From NCBI GenBank assembly GCA_034370385.1, contig JAXMKZ010000044.1, positions 108,562 through 172,561 on the forward strand: a stretch of DNA of 64,000 nucleotides, written 5' to 3'. The notes below the pieces were generated by a model that saw only the letters and a program-made list of their open reading frames with translations, was not told the DNA's origin and made no database searches. The position numbers and the translations under genes were made by a program. This DNA is from Coriobacteriia bacterium (GTDB lineage Bacteria; Actinomycetota; Coriobacteriia; Anaerosomatales; PHET01). Positions within the stretch are counted from its first letter, which is position 1, and each line of letters opens with the position of its first letter. Shown here piece after piece: positions 9,928-18,101 of the stretch.

Positions 9928-10397
9928 GCGAGCCGCAGAACCGTGCCATAGCCACCAACAAGAAGGCTCGCCACGACTACTTCATCGACGAGACCTTCGA
10001 GTGCGGAATCGTTCTGACCGGGACTGAGGTCAAGTCGTTGCGCGAGAACCGTGCGGCACTGCGCGACTCGTTCGCGACGGTTCGCAGTGGTGAGGTGTGG
10101 CTTCACGGCGTTCACATCTCGCCCTACAGCCACGGAAACCGGGCGAACGCAGACCCCGACCGCCACCGCAAGCTCCTGCTGCACAAGAAGGAGATCCGCT
10201 ACCTCATCGGCAAGACGAAGGAGCGCGGATACACGCTCGTACCGCTGAGCCTGTATTTCTCGCCTCAGAACAAGGTGAAGGTGGAGATGGGGCTTGCTCG
10301 CGGCAAGAAGAACTACGACAAACGCGACACCATCGCCAAACGCGATCAGCAGCGTGATGTGGAGCGGGCGCTCAGGGATCGCACGAAGGCGGAGTGA
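9924..10397 (+). CDS. smpB: SsrA-binding protein SmpB
   Basis: Binds the tRNA-like part of tmRNA and delivers it to stalled ribosomes. The 157 residues include the family core [27 protein letters not shown] and the basic tail ([15 protein letters not shown]) that reaches the decoding centre. Start ATG 9924 overlaps the upstream stop. The ssrA gene begins 124 bases after its stop, so both parts of trans-translation sit together. The frame is open upstream, but that portion is a shadow of the membrane protein. Confidence 0.96.
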   Translation: MSEPQNRAIATNKKARHDYFIDETFECGIVLTGTEVKSLRENRAALRDSFATVRSGEVWLHGVHISPYSHGNRANADPDRHRKLLLHKKEIRYLIGKTKERGYTLVPLSLYFSPQNKVKVEMGLARGKKNYDKRDTIAKRDQQRDVERALRDRTKAE

Positions 10398-10466
10398 ACC
10401 CGGTCGGCGAGGGCGCCGATTCCCAACGGTTCGCACGGCGTTTCCCCCCATGTCAGTTGAGGCGGG

Positions 10467-10472
10467 TATACT
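10467..10472 (+). promoter_or_regulatory. Probable -10 element of the ssrA promoter
   Basis: TATACT preceded by GGG (extended -10 style) lies 50 bases before the mature tmRNA 5' end, leaving room for a processed leader. The -35 region is poor. Confidence 0.55.
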
Positions 10473-10521
10473 CTGCCGTGCACGCTAGGCACATTGACAA
10501 CGTCGAGTGCCACCCTTATCC

Positions 10522-10873
10522 GGGGGTGACTGGTTTCGACATGATAGTTCTGACGGAGGAAGCAGGCCGAGGTCTCCTCGCCTCGTTAAACAGGGGTAAA
10601 GACGCTCAAGCGTCGACAATAATTACGCCCTCGCTGCCTAAATAGAGCAGCGACGCCAACCGGTATGCGTCTCCGATACCGCGACGGCGCCATTCAGGAG
10701 ACTGCCGCGACGTACGTAGTCGGTATGACGCTCGCGAAAGACTGAACCGACTGGGCGCGGGCACGTGGGTCACCGCGTGTCGCCTGAGCCGAGAAACCAA
10801 GCGGTGACTGAGCCTGGAGATGCCTCCCGGAGGGCTATTGTGGACATGGGTTCGACTCCCATCACCTCCACCA
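10522..10873 (+). ncRNA. ssrA: tmRNA (transfer-messenger RNA)
   Basis: Rescues stalled ribosomes with SmpB. The 5' end (GGGGGTGACTGGTTTCGAC) pairs with the 3' end (TCACCTCC, then A and CCA at 10871-10873) to form the acceptor stem, and a T-arm with GGTTCGACTCC precedes it. The tag frame ends at TAA 10639-10641 and reads ...DNNYALAA. The resume codon is probably GTC (10612) or GAC (10615), because an in-frame stop (TAA 10597-10599) closes the frame further upstream. Length is about 352 bases with encoded CCA. Confidence 0.95.
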
Positions 10874-10911
10874 CCACCGGTTCGGGTTCGCTTCATGCGG
10901 ATCCGGTTTTG

Positions 10912-10946
10912 ACGGCCCGTCGCTTCGTGCGGCGGGCCGTGTTTGC
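10912..10946 (+). terminator. Probable terminator after ssrA
   Basis: ACGGCCCG (10912-10919) pairs with CGGGCCGT (10933-10940), followed by GTTTGCTT. It is GC-rich with a short T-rich tail, about 40 bases after the tmRNA CCA. Confidence 0.65.
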
Positions 10947-11033
10947 TTCCGCGGGGAATAGACAACCCAGTAGGCCCGATGAGCCCGGTGCTCGCGGGAG
11001 GGTTTTCGTGCGCTCCGCGAAGGAGGACAGCCG

Positions 11034-12686
11034 TTGAGATCACCTGATGACACGCGTCCTGAAGGACTGGATGCGGCTACCGCGTTCTTCGAGGGCGCGG
11101 GGGTACCGGTGGCGCACGTGTCTGCCTCCGGGCTCCTGACCGCATACAACCCGGCATGGTCGAGCCTGTTGGGCGTGCCGCCTTCTGAGCCGTGGGGCTG
11201 GCTCGACGCATTCGTCAGCCCGGGGAGGGAGCGGGTGCGCGGAGAGCTGTCTGCCGTATTCTCGCGAGGATTCTCTGAGGAGATCGAGGTCTCAGGACTC
11301 ACTGCGACGGGCGCGATCTGCCAGCTCGTCATCGCGGTCGCCCCCGTCCGCAAGGGTGTCGACGGGGCCTTGGTCATCATCTGGGACATCACCGAGCGCC
11401 GGCGTAACGAGGAGCGACTCGCGTTCATGGCGGGTCATGATGCCCTTACGGGTCTGGCAAACCGAAGGACCTTCGATGAGGGCCTCGGGCGAGCCGTCAG
11501 CAGGGCTCAGCGCGGAGCGATGGCACACCTGCTCGTGTTCGACATCGACAATCTCAAGACGCTCAACGATTCGCGGGGTCACCTTGCGGGCGATCAGGCG
11601 CTCGTCAACGCGGCGCTGCTCATTCGCCGGCACGTCCGTGCGATGGACCTGCCTGCGCGCATCGGCGGAGACGAGTTCGCAGTCCTACTTGAGGATTTAA
11701 CCGCAGACGAGGCTTTCGTCATCGCCGACCGAATCCGAGCCGCCGCGGCAGTTGACGGGCTCGTCACGGGGGGAAGCGAACTCGGCCTGGGATTCTCGTG
11801 TGGACTGGCGGCTATCGACGCCTCGGGCGACGCGCGCAGTGTCATCGAGCGCGCGGACCTGGCGCTGTATGCGGCAAAGTCAGCGGGCAGGAATCGCGTC
11901 GTGGTGTGGGCTCCCGAGGTCGGTGGACCGGGAGAGTCAGAGCGCATGGCCTCGTTGGTGCGCAGCGCGTTCGCCTCCGAGGGGTTCAGTCTCGTGTACC
12001 AGCCGGTGGTCTGTCTGGCTGACAAATCGGTGGCCTACTACGAGTCGCTCGTGCGCATGGAGGGCACGGGACGGCGTAAACACGTGCCCGGCGAGTTTCT
12101 GGCCGTCGTTGAGCGACAGGGGCTGCTGCCACGCTTGGCGCGCCAGGTCTTCGACTTGGCGCTGGCACAGCTCGCGGCCGTTCCGACTGCAAGCATCTCG
12201 ATCAACGTATCGGGCAGCGAGCTGGAAGACCGGGAGCTGCTGAGCGAGATCGCCGATGCGATCGATGCCTCCCGTTCTGCCGCAGGACGGCTGATCATCG
12301 AGATCGCCGAGGTGAACCTGCTGTCTCACCTCGCCGCCGGACGGCTCTGGATGCAGACGCTGGCTCCGCTGGGATGTCGGTTCGTTCTGGACGACTTCGG
12401 AACGGGGACCGGGGTGTTTGCCCTCCTTCGTGAGCCCTACATCGAGCAGGTCAAGTTGTCTCGCGCGGCCACCCGCGCACTCTCGGGCGAGCGGGGACAT
12501 CAGGCGTTCGTGCTGGCACTGCGCGAACTCATCGAGTCACAGGGAAAGACCGTCGTCGCAACCTATGTCGAGACCGCGCGGTTGTTGGGCGAGGCGCGTG
12601 ACGCGGGGTTCGAACTCGGGCAGGGATACGAGTTCGGCGAGCCCGAGGCGGACCTAGCCGTCCTGGTCGCGCGCATGGGGCGATGA
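11034..12686 (+). CDS. PAS-GGDEF-EAL protein; diguanylate cyclase with degenerate EAL domain
   Basis: A 550-residue soluble protein. An N-terminal PAS-like sensor (about 15-125) is followed by a GGDEF domain with intact signature at 211-215, substrate/metal residues DIDNLKTLND and an inhibitory I-site RAMD exactly five residues before GGDEF. It should therefore make c-di-GMP with product feedback. The C-terminal EAL domain keeps some ligands (E337 in ESLVR, NVS, DDFGTG, K474, QGY). It has lost the first Glu of the EGVE motif (TYVE, T510), reads KLS for KID, and has GTGV in the loop after DDFG. It is probably not a phosphodiesterase. TTG start at 11034 with AGGAGG seven bases upstream. It could feed the chemosensory operon downstream, which has a c-di-GMP-type N domain. 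Confidence 0.88.
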   Translation: MRSPDDTRPEGLDAATAFFEGAGVPVAHVSASGLLTAYNPAWSSLLGVPPSEPWGWLDAFVSPGRERVRGELSAVFSRGFSEEIEVSGLTATGAICQLVIAVAPVRKGVDGALVIIWDITERRRNEERLAFMAGHDALTGLANRRTFDEGLGRAVSRAQRGAMAHLLVFDIDNLKTLNDSRGHLAGDQALVNAALLIRRHVRAMDLPARIGGDEFAVLLEDLTADEAFVIADRIRAAAAVDGLVTGGSELGLGFSCGLAAIDASGDARSVIERADLALYAAKSAGRNRVVVWAPEVGGPGESERMASLVRSAFASEGFSLVYQPVVCLADKSVAYYESLVRMEGTGRRKHVPGEFLAVVERQGLLPRLARQVFDLALAQLAAVPTASISINVSGSELEDRELLSEIADAIDASRSAAGRLIIEIAEVNLLSHLAAGRLWMQTLAPLGCRFVLDDFGTGTGVFALLREPYIEQVKLSRAATRALSGERGHQAFVLALRELIESQGKTVVATYVETARLLGEARDAGFELGQGYEFGEPEADLAVLVARMGR

Positions 12687-12706
12687 GCGCACCGCACCGC
12701 GTGGGT

Positions 12707-12712
12707 TAGAAT
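12707..12712 (+). promoter_or_regulatory. -10 element placed for a leaderless transcript
   Basis: TAGAAT ends exactly seven bases before the ATG at 12720, and there is no Shine-Dalgarno sequence between. Transcription would start at or next to the A of the ATG. Confidence 0.5.
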
Positions 12713-12719
12713 CGCCGCC

Positions 12720-13121
12720 ATGAACGTGCATCCTACTTTCGGCGAGCGCCGTTTCGGGCTCTCCTTCGACGAGTGGTCTGCGGCCGCAGGAGCGCTGGTC
12801 GACCTGCTTGACGCGGCTGCTGTACGTCGACAGACCGTCACCTATGGCCAGGCCGCCCGGGTCGCCTTCGGGGGCCGTTTCTCGGCTCGGTCCTCGGCGC
12901 TGATGGCGCTGCTCGCCGAGGTGGACGAGGCTGCACTGCGTGAGCGCGGCGTCATGGTCGCAGCTCTCGTGGTTCGTGCCGACACCGGTCGGCCGGGGGA
13001 GGGCTTCTACCGGTTCGCCGAGGCGATGGAGAACCAGCAGATCACCGACCGCGAGGAGTACTGGCGAGCCCAGGCGCAACGGGTGTGGAACGCCTACGAC
13101 GAAGAGAGGCGTATCCGATGA
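12720..13121 (+). CDS. Hypothetical protein, first gene of a coupled trio
   Basis: A 133-residue soluble protein I do not recognise. It is rich in Ala/Arg/Glu and mostly helical in appearance, with FYRFAEAMENQQITDREEYWRAQAQRVW near the C terminus. There are no Cys motifs or membrane segments. It has no ribosome site and a -10-like hexamer seven bases before ATG, so leaderless translation is likely. It overlaps the next gene by four bases (ATGA), which itself overlaps a NimA-like gene, so the three probably act together. Confidence 0.75.
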   Translation: MNVHPTFGERRFGLSFDEWSAAAGALVDLLDAAAVRRQTVTYGQAARVAFGGRFSARSSALMALLAEVDEAALRERGVMVAALVVRADTGRPGEGFYRFAEAMENQQITDREEYWRAQAQRVWNAYDEERRIR

Positions 13122-13972
13122 GCGATTCCGTGCTGTGGCGGGCGCTGTCCGGGGGCCCACCCATCACGGCCGTGGGCGTCACCTGGCTTTCCGATGAGGT
13201 TCGCGCCGTGCTGCCGGAAGGCGGCGGACCCGGCGGCCTTGCTGCCTTCGCGGTTGGCGCGGGTGCGCAGTTCGTCTTCGTGGATGCCGGCGCCGATCAC
13301 GCGCTGCAGGAAGCGCGCGCCCTGCGCCAGCACGCCATCGAGCCCGTGTGGGTTGTCGGCGGGCCGCTGGGTAGCGTCGCGGCGGAACTCGGCTGGGATC
13401 GAGTGATCAGGGCGTCTGCGAGCGGGTTCGCGTCGCTGCAGACCGAGATCGAGGAGGCCACGCGCACCGCCCTTGCCCGTGTCGCGGTTGGCCTGCGGGG
13501 CGGCCTGCGGGTCCACGTGATCGCCGATGACCTCGCGTCTGACGTCGGTTGGCTCGTGGACCCCGCCGCGGTATCGGTGCTCATGCCGCATTATCGGCGC
13601 CTGGCCGGGGCGGTGACGGGCGGCGGTGGGCGCGCCATCTTTCATTCGGACGGTGATCTGCGCACGGTCTGCCCGCAACTGGTCCGCTGCGGGTTCGTGG
13701 CCCTGCACGTGGGAGCGGTGCCGAGCGGGTCGCTTCGCGCGGTGCTCAGGGGGGTGCGCACCTGCGGACTGATTCCCGCCGGTGGGATCCCCGCGGCTGC
13801 TGCCGAGACGTCAGTCGAGGAGCTCGCGCGTCTCTGCGCCGAGGTCGCGCTCGAGGGTGCGTTCGTGTTGTGCGACGATGGGGGCCTCATGACGAGCGAA
13901 CAGCTGACGAGGGTCACGGAGGTCCAGCGCATGGTACGAACTCTGGCAGCCGAAGGGCCGGTGCCACGATGA
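13118..13972 (+). CDS. Divergent uroporphyrinogen decarboxylase-like (URO-D fold) protein
   Basis: A 284-residue protein. The segment IFHSDGDLRTVCPQLVRCGF (about 172-191) matches the HSDG strand-helix element of the URO-D/MtaA superfamily of TIM barrels, which covers haem-pathway decarboxylases and corrinoid methyltransferases. It is shorter than true HemE (about 340-355), and the Arg-rich N-terminal substrate loop of HemE is not seen, so it is more likely a methyltransferase-like or non-catalytic relative. No nearby corrinoid protein is found. ATG at 13118 overlaps the upstream stop. Confidence 0.65.
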   Translation: MSDSVLWRALSGGPPITAVGVTWLSDEVRAVLPEGGGPGGLAAFAVGAGAQFVFVDAGADHALQEARALRQHAIEPVWVVGGPLGSVAAELGWDRVIRASASGFASLQTEIEEATRTALARVAVGLRGGLRVHVIADDLASDVGWLVDPAAVSVLMPHYRRLAGAVTGGGGRAIFHSDGDLRTVCPQLVRCGFVALHVGAVPSGSLRAVLRGVRTCGLIPAGGIPAAAAETSVEELARLCAEVALEGAFVLCDDGGLMTSEQLTRVTEVQRMVRTLAAEGPVPR

Positions 13973-14439
13973 GGCGAGACGACAGGGCGATCACCGACCC
14001 TGCTCGACTCGACGCGATCATCCGTGCCGGCCGCTTCGCCAACTGCGCGCTTATCGCTCCCGACGGACCCTACGTCGTGACCCTGAGCCATGGGTACGAC
14101 GCCGAACGGGGCCGACTGTACTTTCACGTGGCCCACGAGGGCGAGAAGCTCGACGCGATCGCCATCGACGCCCGCGCGTGCGTGACGGTCGTGGTCGCCG
14201 GGGAGTACCTCCAGGGCGAGTGCGCCCACCCCTACGAGTCGGTCGTGATGCGGGGTACGATGCGGGTGGTCACCGATGCTGATGAGAAGCGTCATGCGAT
14301 CCGCGTTCTCGTGGAGCACCTCGAGGACGATCCCGAGACCTACTGGGTGAGCCGGAGCCTCGATGAACCGGCACGGACCGCCGGGTTCACGGCACTGTGT
14401 TTCGAGATATCTGAGGTGACCGGCAAAGCGGGTTCCTGA
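13969..14439 (+). CDS. NimA-like pyridoxamine 5'-phosphate oxidase family flavoprotein
   Basis: A 156-residue split-barrel protein of the FMN-binding PNPOx-like superfamily, closest in appearance to NimA-type nitroreductase-like proteins: ADGPY/VVTLSHGYD, RLYFHVAHEGEKLDAI and CVTVVV strands, ending in FEISEVTGK. Members bind FMN or haem and their substrates are often unknown. ATG 13969 overlaps the preceding stop (ATGA), so it is translationally coupled to the URO-D-like gene. It converges with the L,D-transpeptidase-like gene, with 13 bases between stops. Confidence 0.82.
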   Translation: MRRDDRAITDPARLDAIIRAGRFANCALIAPDGPYVVTLSHGYDAERGRLYFHVAHEGEKLDAIAIDARACVTVVVAGEYLQGECAHPYESVVMRGTMRVVTDADEKRHAIRVLVEHLEDDPETYWVSRSLDEPARTAGFTALCFEISEVTGKAGS

Positions 14440-14452
14440 CGCTTCGCGTCGG

Positions 14453-15184
14453 TCAGGGCTCCAAGAGTATCGTGGCGCCGAGGGGCAGTGCGGCCTCAAG
14501 AGCACCGATGTCAGCCGCCGAAACGATTACGCTTCCCTCGGGCCAGCCGCCCTCCTCGGTGCCGATGACAAGCCCTCCGCCGAGCGCCGTCTTCTCGGGT
14601 GGCGGTGTCATCGCCCGGCTCGCCGTGATGATCGCGCGGTGATCGCGCCGCGAGATCGCCCCGCGCTCGAGTGCTGCATCAGCATCGGATTCGCCTGGGT
14701 AGGAGATCTTCAGGTACTCGCCGCCGTCGCGGTGGCCCTTGGCGCACACGTGGTACTCGCCCTCAGGCGTTCGCCCGTCGGACCGGGCACACTTCGCTCC
14801 GAGGGGCTCACGGCCCAGCGAGATGATGGCGTAGCGGGCAACGGGAGCGCCATCAGAGCGAAGGACGATCTCACGTGCCGCTTTACGCACGACGATCGAT
14901 GGGTCGACGAGCACATCCGGAAGCGAATCCCGTTCGCTGTGGACGCGGTCGATGGACTCGATCGGGGGAGTGGCTGGGGCAGAATCGTCACGTCGAGGCT
15001 GCAGCGGTGTATCCGATGGGTCGGCCGCCGCCAAGGGCTCGTCGATCGGCGGAATGGTGCGTTGCGTCGTCGACCGTCGCACACGAGCCCGGCGCTCGGC
15101 GAGCAGGACCCCTACGGTCAGGCCGAAAGCCAGGCCGAGGAGCGCGAGCACATTGCGCCATGACGAGCCGTTGCGCACGATCAC
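14453..15184 (-). CDS. YafK-type L,D-transpeptidase-like protein lacking catalytic Cys and His
   Basis: A 243-residue protein with an N-terminal membrane anchor (residues 11-28) and a Pro-rich linker to about residue 90. A domain with the L,D-transpeptidase landmarks follows: IISLGREPLGAKCARSDGRTPEGEY and YLKISYPGESDADAALERG. In active enzymes the end reads IHG and then xxGCIxV. Here the aligned parts are VIG and EGSVIV, so His is lost and Cys is replaced by Ser. It probably sits outside the membrane and binds wall peptides or a partner rather than cross-linking. The start region diverges from the chemosensory operon; the 183-base gap 15185-15367 must hold both promoters. Confidence 0.8.
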   Translation of the reverse strand: MIVRNGSSWRNVLALLGLAFGLTVGVLLAERRARVRRSTTQRTIPPIDEPLAAADPSDTPLQPRRDDSAPATPPIESIDRVHSERDSLPDVLVDPSIVVRKAAREIVLRSDGAPVARYAIISLGREPLGAKCARSDGRTPEGEYHVCAKGHRDGGEYLKISYPGESDADAALERGAISRRDHRAIITASRAMTPPPEKTALGGGLVIGTEEGGWPEGSVIVSAADIGALEAALPLGATILLEP

Positions 15185-15367
15185 CGCCTTCCGTCGCTTG
15201 AGGACGATGATACCCGTCGGTGCCCTCAGCGATGCCTTTGAGCGGCGGGTTCGTCTTGGCGACGTGCAGGGCCTGCGTGCTAGGATGGGCGTGCGCGCGG
15301 TGGACCGCTCGGGGGATTGCGCGCGCCCGCATTTCAGGTCAGCCCCTTTTCAACGGAGGGTCGGTTA

Positions 15368-16114
15368 GTGGCGCTAGAGGGCAATCTCAAGGACTTCTCA
15401 CTCTCCGACATGTTCCGGTTGCTCCAGACCGGGTCGAAGACGGGCACTCTGCATATCGATCGCTCGTCCGCGCACGGGATCGTGTGCTTCCGAGATGGCC
15501 AGGTCTACCACGCCAACTCCACCGGCTCGTCGGAGGCGGTGGGCAAGCGTCTCGTCCGGGCGGGCGTCGTCTCTGAGAAACAGCTCCGTCAGGCCCAGGG
15601 GCTCATGAAGATCCAGAAGCGAGACAAGGCGGAGCGCAAGCTCGGTCAGATCCTCGTGGACGAAGGGTATCTTGAGGCGGAGGTTCTCGAGAGCTTCGTT
15701 CGTGACACCGTGTCCGATGCGCTGTTCGACCTCATGCGATGGGAGGACGGCGAACTGCGGTTTGAGCCTGACGAGACCGTCGCCGCCGCAGACCTCGGCA
15801 TCACCGTACCCGTCGACGGCGCCCTGACGGATGCGGCCAAGCGCCTCGAGCTGTGGAACCGCATCTGCGAGAAGATCCCCTCGCTCGACACGCGGTTCTC
15901 GATGTCGGGCACGCCGGGGGGCAAGTCCGGTGAGATCCACCTGAAGCCCCGTGAGTGGATGCTGCTGTGCTACCTACATGGCAGCCGCAGCGTGCGTGAG
16001 CTCGTGGAACTGACGGGCTACAGCGACTTCGACACGGCGAAGATCCTGTACGGCATGTATGCCGGAGGCTTGATCGAGAAGGTCGGACCCGCAGGCGAGC
16101 GGCTCGAGGACTGA
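15368..16114 (+). CDS. PATAN/DUF4388-domain protein, first gene of chemosensory operon
   Basis: A 248-residue cytoplasmic protein. The N-terminal PATAN (DUF4388) domain is clear: LEGNLKDFSLSDMFRLLQ, KTGTLHI, GIVCFRDGQVYHA. These domains are often fused to or encoded beside response regulators and PilZ proteins. A helical middle with repeated LGQILVDEGYLEAEVL follows, then a winged-helix-like C terminus (EWMLLCYLHGSRSVRELVELTG). Start GTG 15368 follows GGAGGG by nine bases; the upstream open frame is unsupported. It leads a nine-gene operon. A TAGGAT at 15281-15286 is a weak -10 candidate. Confidence 0.85.
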   Translation: MALEGNLKDFSLSDMFRLLQTGSKTGTLHIDRSSAHGIVCFRDGQVYHANSTGSSEAVGKRLVRAGVVSEKQLRQAQGLMKIQKRDKAERKLGQILVDEGYLEAEVLESFVRDTVSDALFDLMRWEDGELRFEPDETVAAADLGITVPVDGALTDAAKRLELWNRICEKIPSLDTRFSMSGTPGGKSGEIHLKPREWMLLCYLHGSRSVRELVELTGYSDFDTAKILYGMYAGGLIEKVGPAGERLED

Positions 16115-16119
16115 CGGCC

Positions 16120-17631
16120 ATGCCGAACGAGGAAGCGCTTCGCAAGGACCTCACGCCATCCGAGTTCCAGCTCTTCCGGGACTGGATCCACCAGCACTCA
16201 GGGATCTTTCTCGAGGAATCGAAGATGGACTCGTTGCGCATCTCGCTCGTGACGCGCGCGACCCGCTTCAGCTTCACCGACTACAGGGACTACTTCCGCC
16301 TCTTGTCGGCAGACGAGGACGAGTTCAAGGAGCTCATGAACCTCGTCACCATCAACGAGACGAGCTTCTTCCGTTTCCCCGCGCAGTTCGATGCGCTGCG
16401 AGACACGGTGATCCCCGAGATTCTTGACGCTCGGCCCATCAGTTCCTCGCGGCAGTTCCGGGTGTGGTCGGCCGGTTGTTCCACCGGCGAAGAGCCGTAC
16501 ACGTTGTCGATGACGCTGCTGGAATCGTGTCTGGAAGGGCTCGGCTACAACTTCGAGGTCGTGGGCACGGATGTCTCGACTCAAGCGTTGGAGCGCGCGC
16601 GCAAGGCGGTCTACCCGGCACGTACGCTGACGAGCCTGAACCAGTCGGTCCTGCAGCGCTGGTTCGAGCCCACCCCGGACGGCCAGCGCCCCGTCAAGCG
16701 TGTGCGAGACCGATGCTCCTTCCACTACCACAACCTCATCAAAGAACCGTACCCCCTCGCGCTCATGAGCAACTGGGACATCATCTTCTGTCGCAACGTG
16801 ACGATCTACTTCCGGGTCGAGTCCACACGTCGCGTGGTGGACCACTTCTTCGACGCACTCAATCCGGGCGGCTACCTCTTCATCGGCCACTCGGAGACAC
16901 TCACTTCGATCTCCGACCGGTTCGAGCCCGTCGAGATCGGTGGCGTCTTCTTGTACCGCAAGCCTGAGATCAAGCGGGCTCTGTCCTTCGATGACGTGGT
17001 CGCACGTCGTCAGGGGCGCACCGGTGTTCGTCGCGAGGATCCCGCGTCGCACCCGGCGGGTGTGCGCCCGGCGCGTGTCCGGCGCTACCAGCCCAAGCCG
17101 GAACCCGAGCCCGAGGAATCCGTCGCCGAGGTGCTCATCGCCGAAGCCAAGGCGAAGCTCGAACAGGCGAGCGCAGCTGATGCGTTGGTGCTTGCCACTC
17201 AGGCCATCCAAGCCGATCCGGAGAACACGGAGGCTCATCTCATGGCGGCGTTCGCGTATGCGGATCTCGGCAAGCTTGACGAGGCCATGGAACAGGCCGA
17301 GACGGTGCTTGAGACCTACCCGCTGACCGCAGGCGCCCGCTACATCAAAGGAATCATCTACCAGCAGCGCGGGCAGGTCGATCTTGCCATCGCTGAGTTC
17401 AAGCGGACCATCTACATCGACTCGGATTTCGTCTTGGCGCATTTCGCCATCGCGAATCTCCAGCGGCAGCAGGGCAACCTCGCGGATGCGTGCCGAGAGT
17501 ACGAGAACACCCTGAAGTCCCTCTATGCGAAACCCGAGGGGTCGTGGACGGCGTTTCTGGGCGGGTTCAGATCCGACCTTCTGGCACGGAGTTGTGAGCG
17601 CAGTCTGATAGAGTGTGGACGGAGCGGATGA
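16120..17631 (+). CDS. cheR: CheR-type MCP methyltransferase with C-terminal TPR repeats
   Basis: S-adenosylmethionine-dependent methyltransferase that adds methyl groups to chemoreceptor glutamates. The CheR N domain (residues 1-80, including TINETSFFR) is followed by the catalytic domain with VWSAGCSTGEEPY (SAM binding) and IIFCRNVTIYF. A charged Pro/Glu linker (about 320-345) leads to three or four TPR repeats (EAHLMAAFAYADLGKLDEAM, RYIKGIIYQQRGQVDLAI). TPR-bearing CheR proteins are typical of alternative, often type IV pilus-linked chemosensory systems such as Frz. It starts five bases after the PATAN gene. Confidence 0.92.
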   Translation: MPNEEALRKDLTPSEFQLFRDWIHQHSGIFLEESKMDSLRISLVTRATRFSFTDYRDYFRLLSADEDEFKELMNLVTINETSFFRFPAQFDALRDTVIPEILDARPISSSRQFRVWSAGCSTGEEPYTLSMTLLESCLEGLGYNFEVVGTDVSTQALERARKAVYPARTLTSLNQSVLQRWFEPTPDGQRPVKRVRDRCSFHYHNLIKEPYPLALMSNWDIIFCRNVTIYFRVESTRRVVDHFFDALNPGGYLFIGHSETLTSISDRFEPVEIGGVFLYRKPEIKRALSFDDVVARRQGRTGVRREDPASHPAGVRPARVRRYQPKPEPEPEESVAEVLIAEAKAKLEQASAADALVLATQAIQADPENTEAHLMAAFAYADLGKLDEAMEQAETVLETYPLTAGARYIKGIIYQQRGQVDLAIAEFKRTIYIDSDFVLAHFAIANLQRQQGNLADACREYENTLKSLYAKPEGSWTAFLGGFRSDLLARSCERSLIECGRSG

Positions 17632-17705
17632 CGCCTGTGCCCTGCTGAGGCGGGGTGTTCGCAGGGCGGATACGCTGGACACAGGATACGAGGGGAGTCA
17701 CCCGA

Positions 17706-18086
17706 ATGGCGACAGCGCGGATACTCGCGGTAGACGACAGCCCGACCATCCTCGAGATGATCAAGGCCATCCTCATCGCGGGCGGCTACGAGGTCATCAC
17801 GGCGGCGGACGGTGCGGAGGCGCTTGAGACCGCTCGCGCTGAGATGCCCGATCTCATCCTGCTCGACGTCATGCTTCCGAAGCTCGACGGGTATCGGGTG
17901 TGCCGACTGCTCAAGTTCGACCAGAAGTACAAGAGCATCCCGATCATCATGCTGACTGCCAAGACAGAGGAACAGGCGATGGCTACGGGCATTCGCACCG
18001 GTGCCAACCAGTACCTCACGAAGCCGATCGAGCCCGAGAGGCTGCTTTCTGCGGTCGCCGAGGAGCTCCAGCGGGCCCAAGGGTAG
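17706..18086 (+). CDS. Single-domain response regulator (CheY-like)
   Basis: A 126-residue receiver domain. The acidic pair (VDDS), the phospho-acceptor Asp in LLDVMLPKLDGY, the switch Thr (MLTAK) and Lys (YLTKPIEP) are all present, so it should be phosphorylated by the CheA downstream. Start ATG 17706 has GGGGAG upstream. With a CheA-REC fusion in the same operon, this may be the output regulator (or phosphate sink) for a motor or a PilB-like partner rather than a flagellar CheY. Confidence 0.9.
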   Translation: MATARILAVDDSPTILEMIKAILIAGGYEVITAADGAEALETARAEMPDLILLDVMLPKLDGYRVCRLLKFDQKYKSIPIIMLTAKTEEQAMATGIRTGANQYLTKPIEPERLLSAVAEELQRAQG

Positions 18087-18101
18087 CGGAAGGCTCGCGA
18101 A

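Noticed and set aside
10494-10521. TTGACA just before ssrA as a second promoter
   Set aside because: A matching -10 would fall at the mature tmRNA 5' end, putting the start inside the RNA. TATACT at 10467 is better placed.
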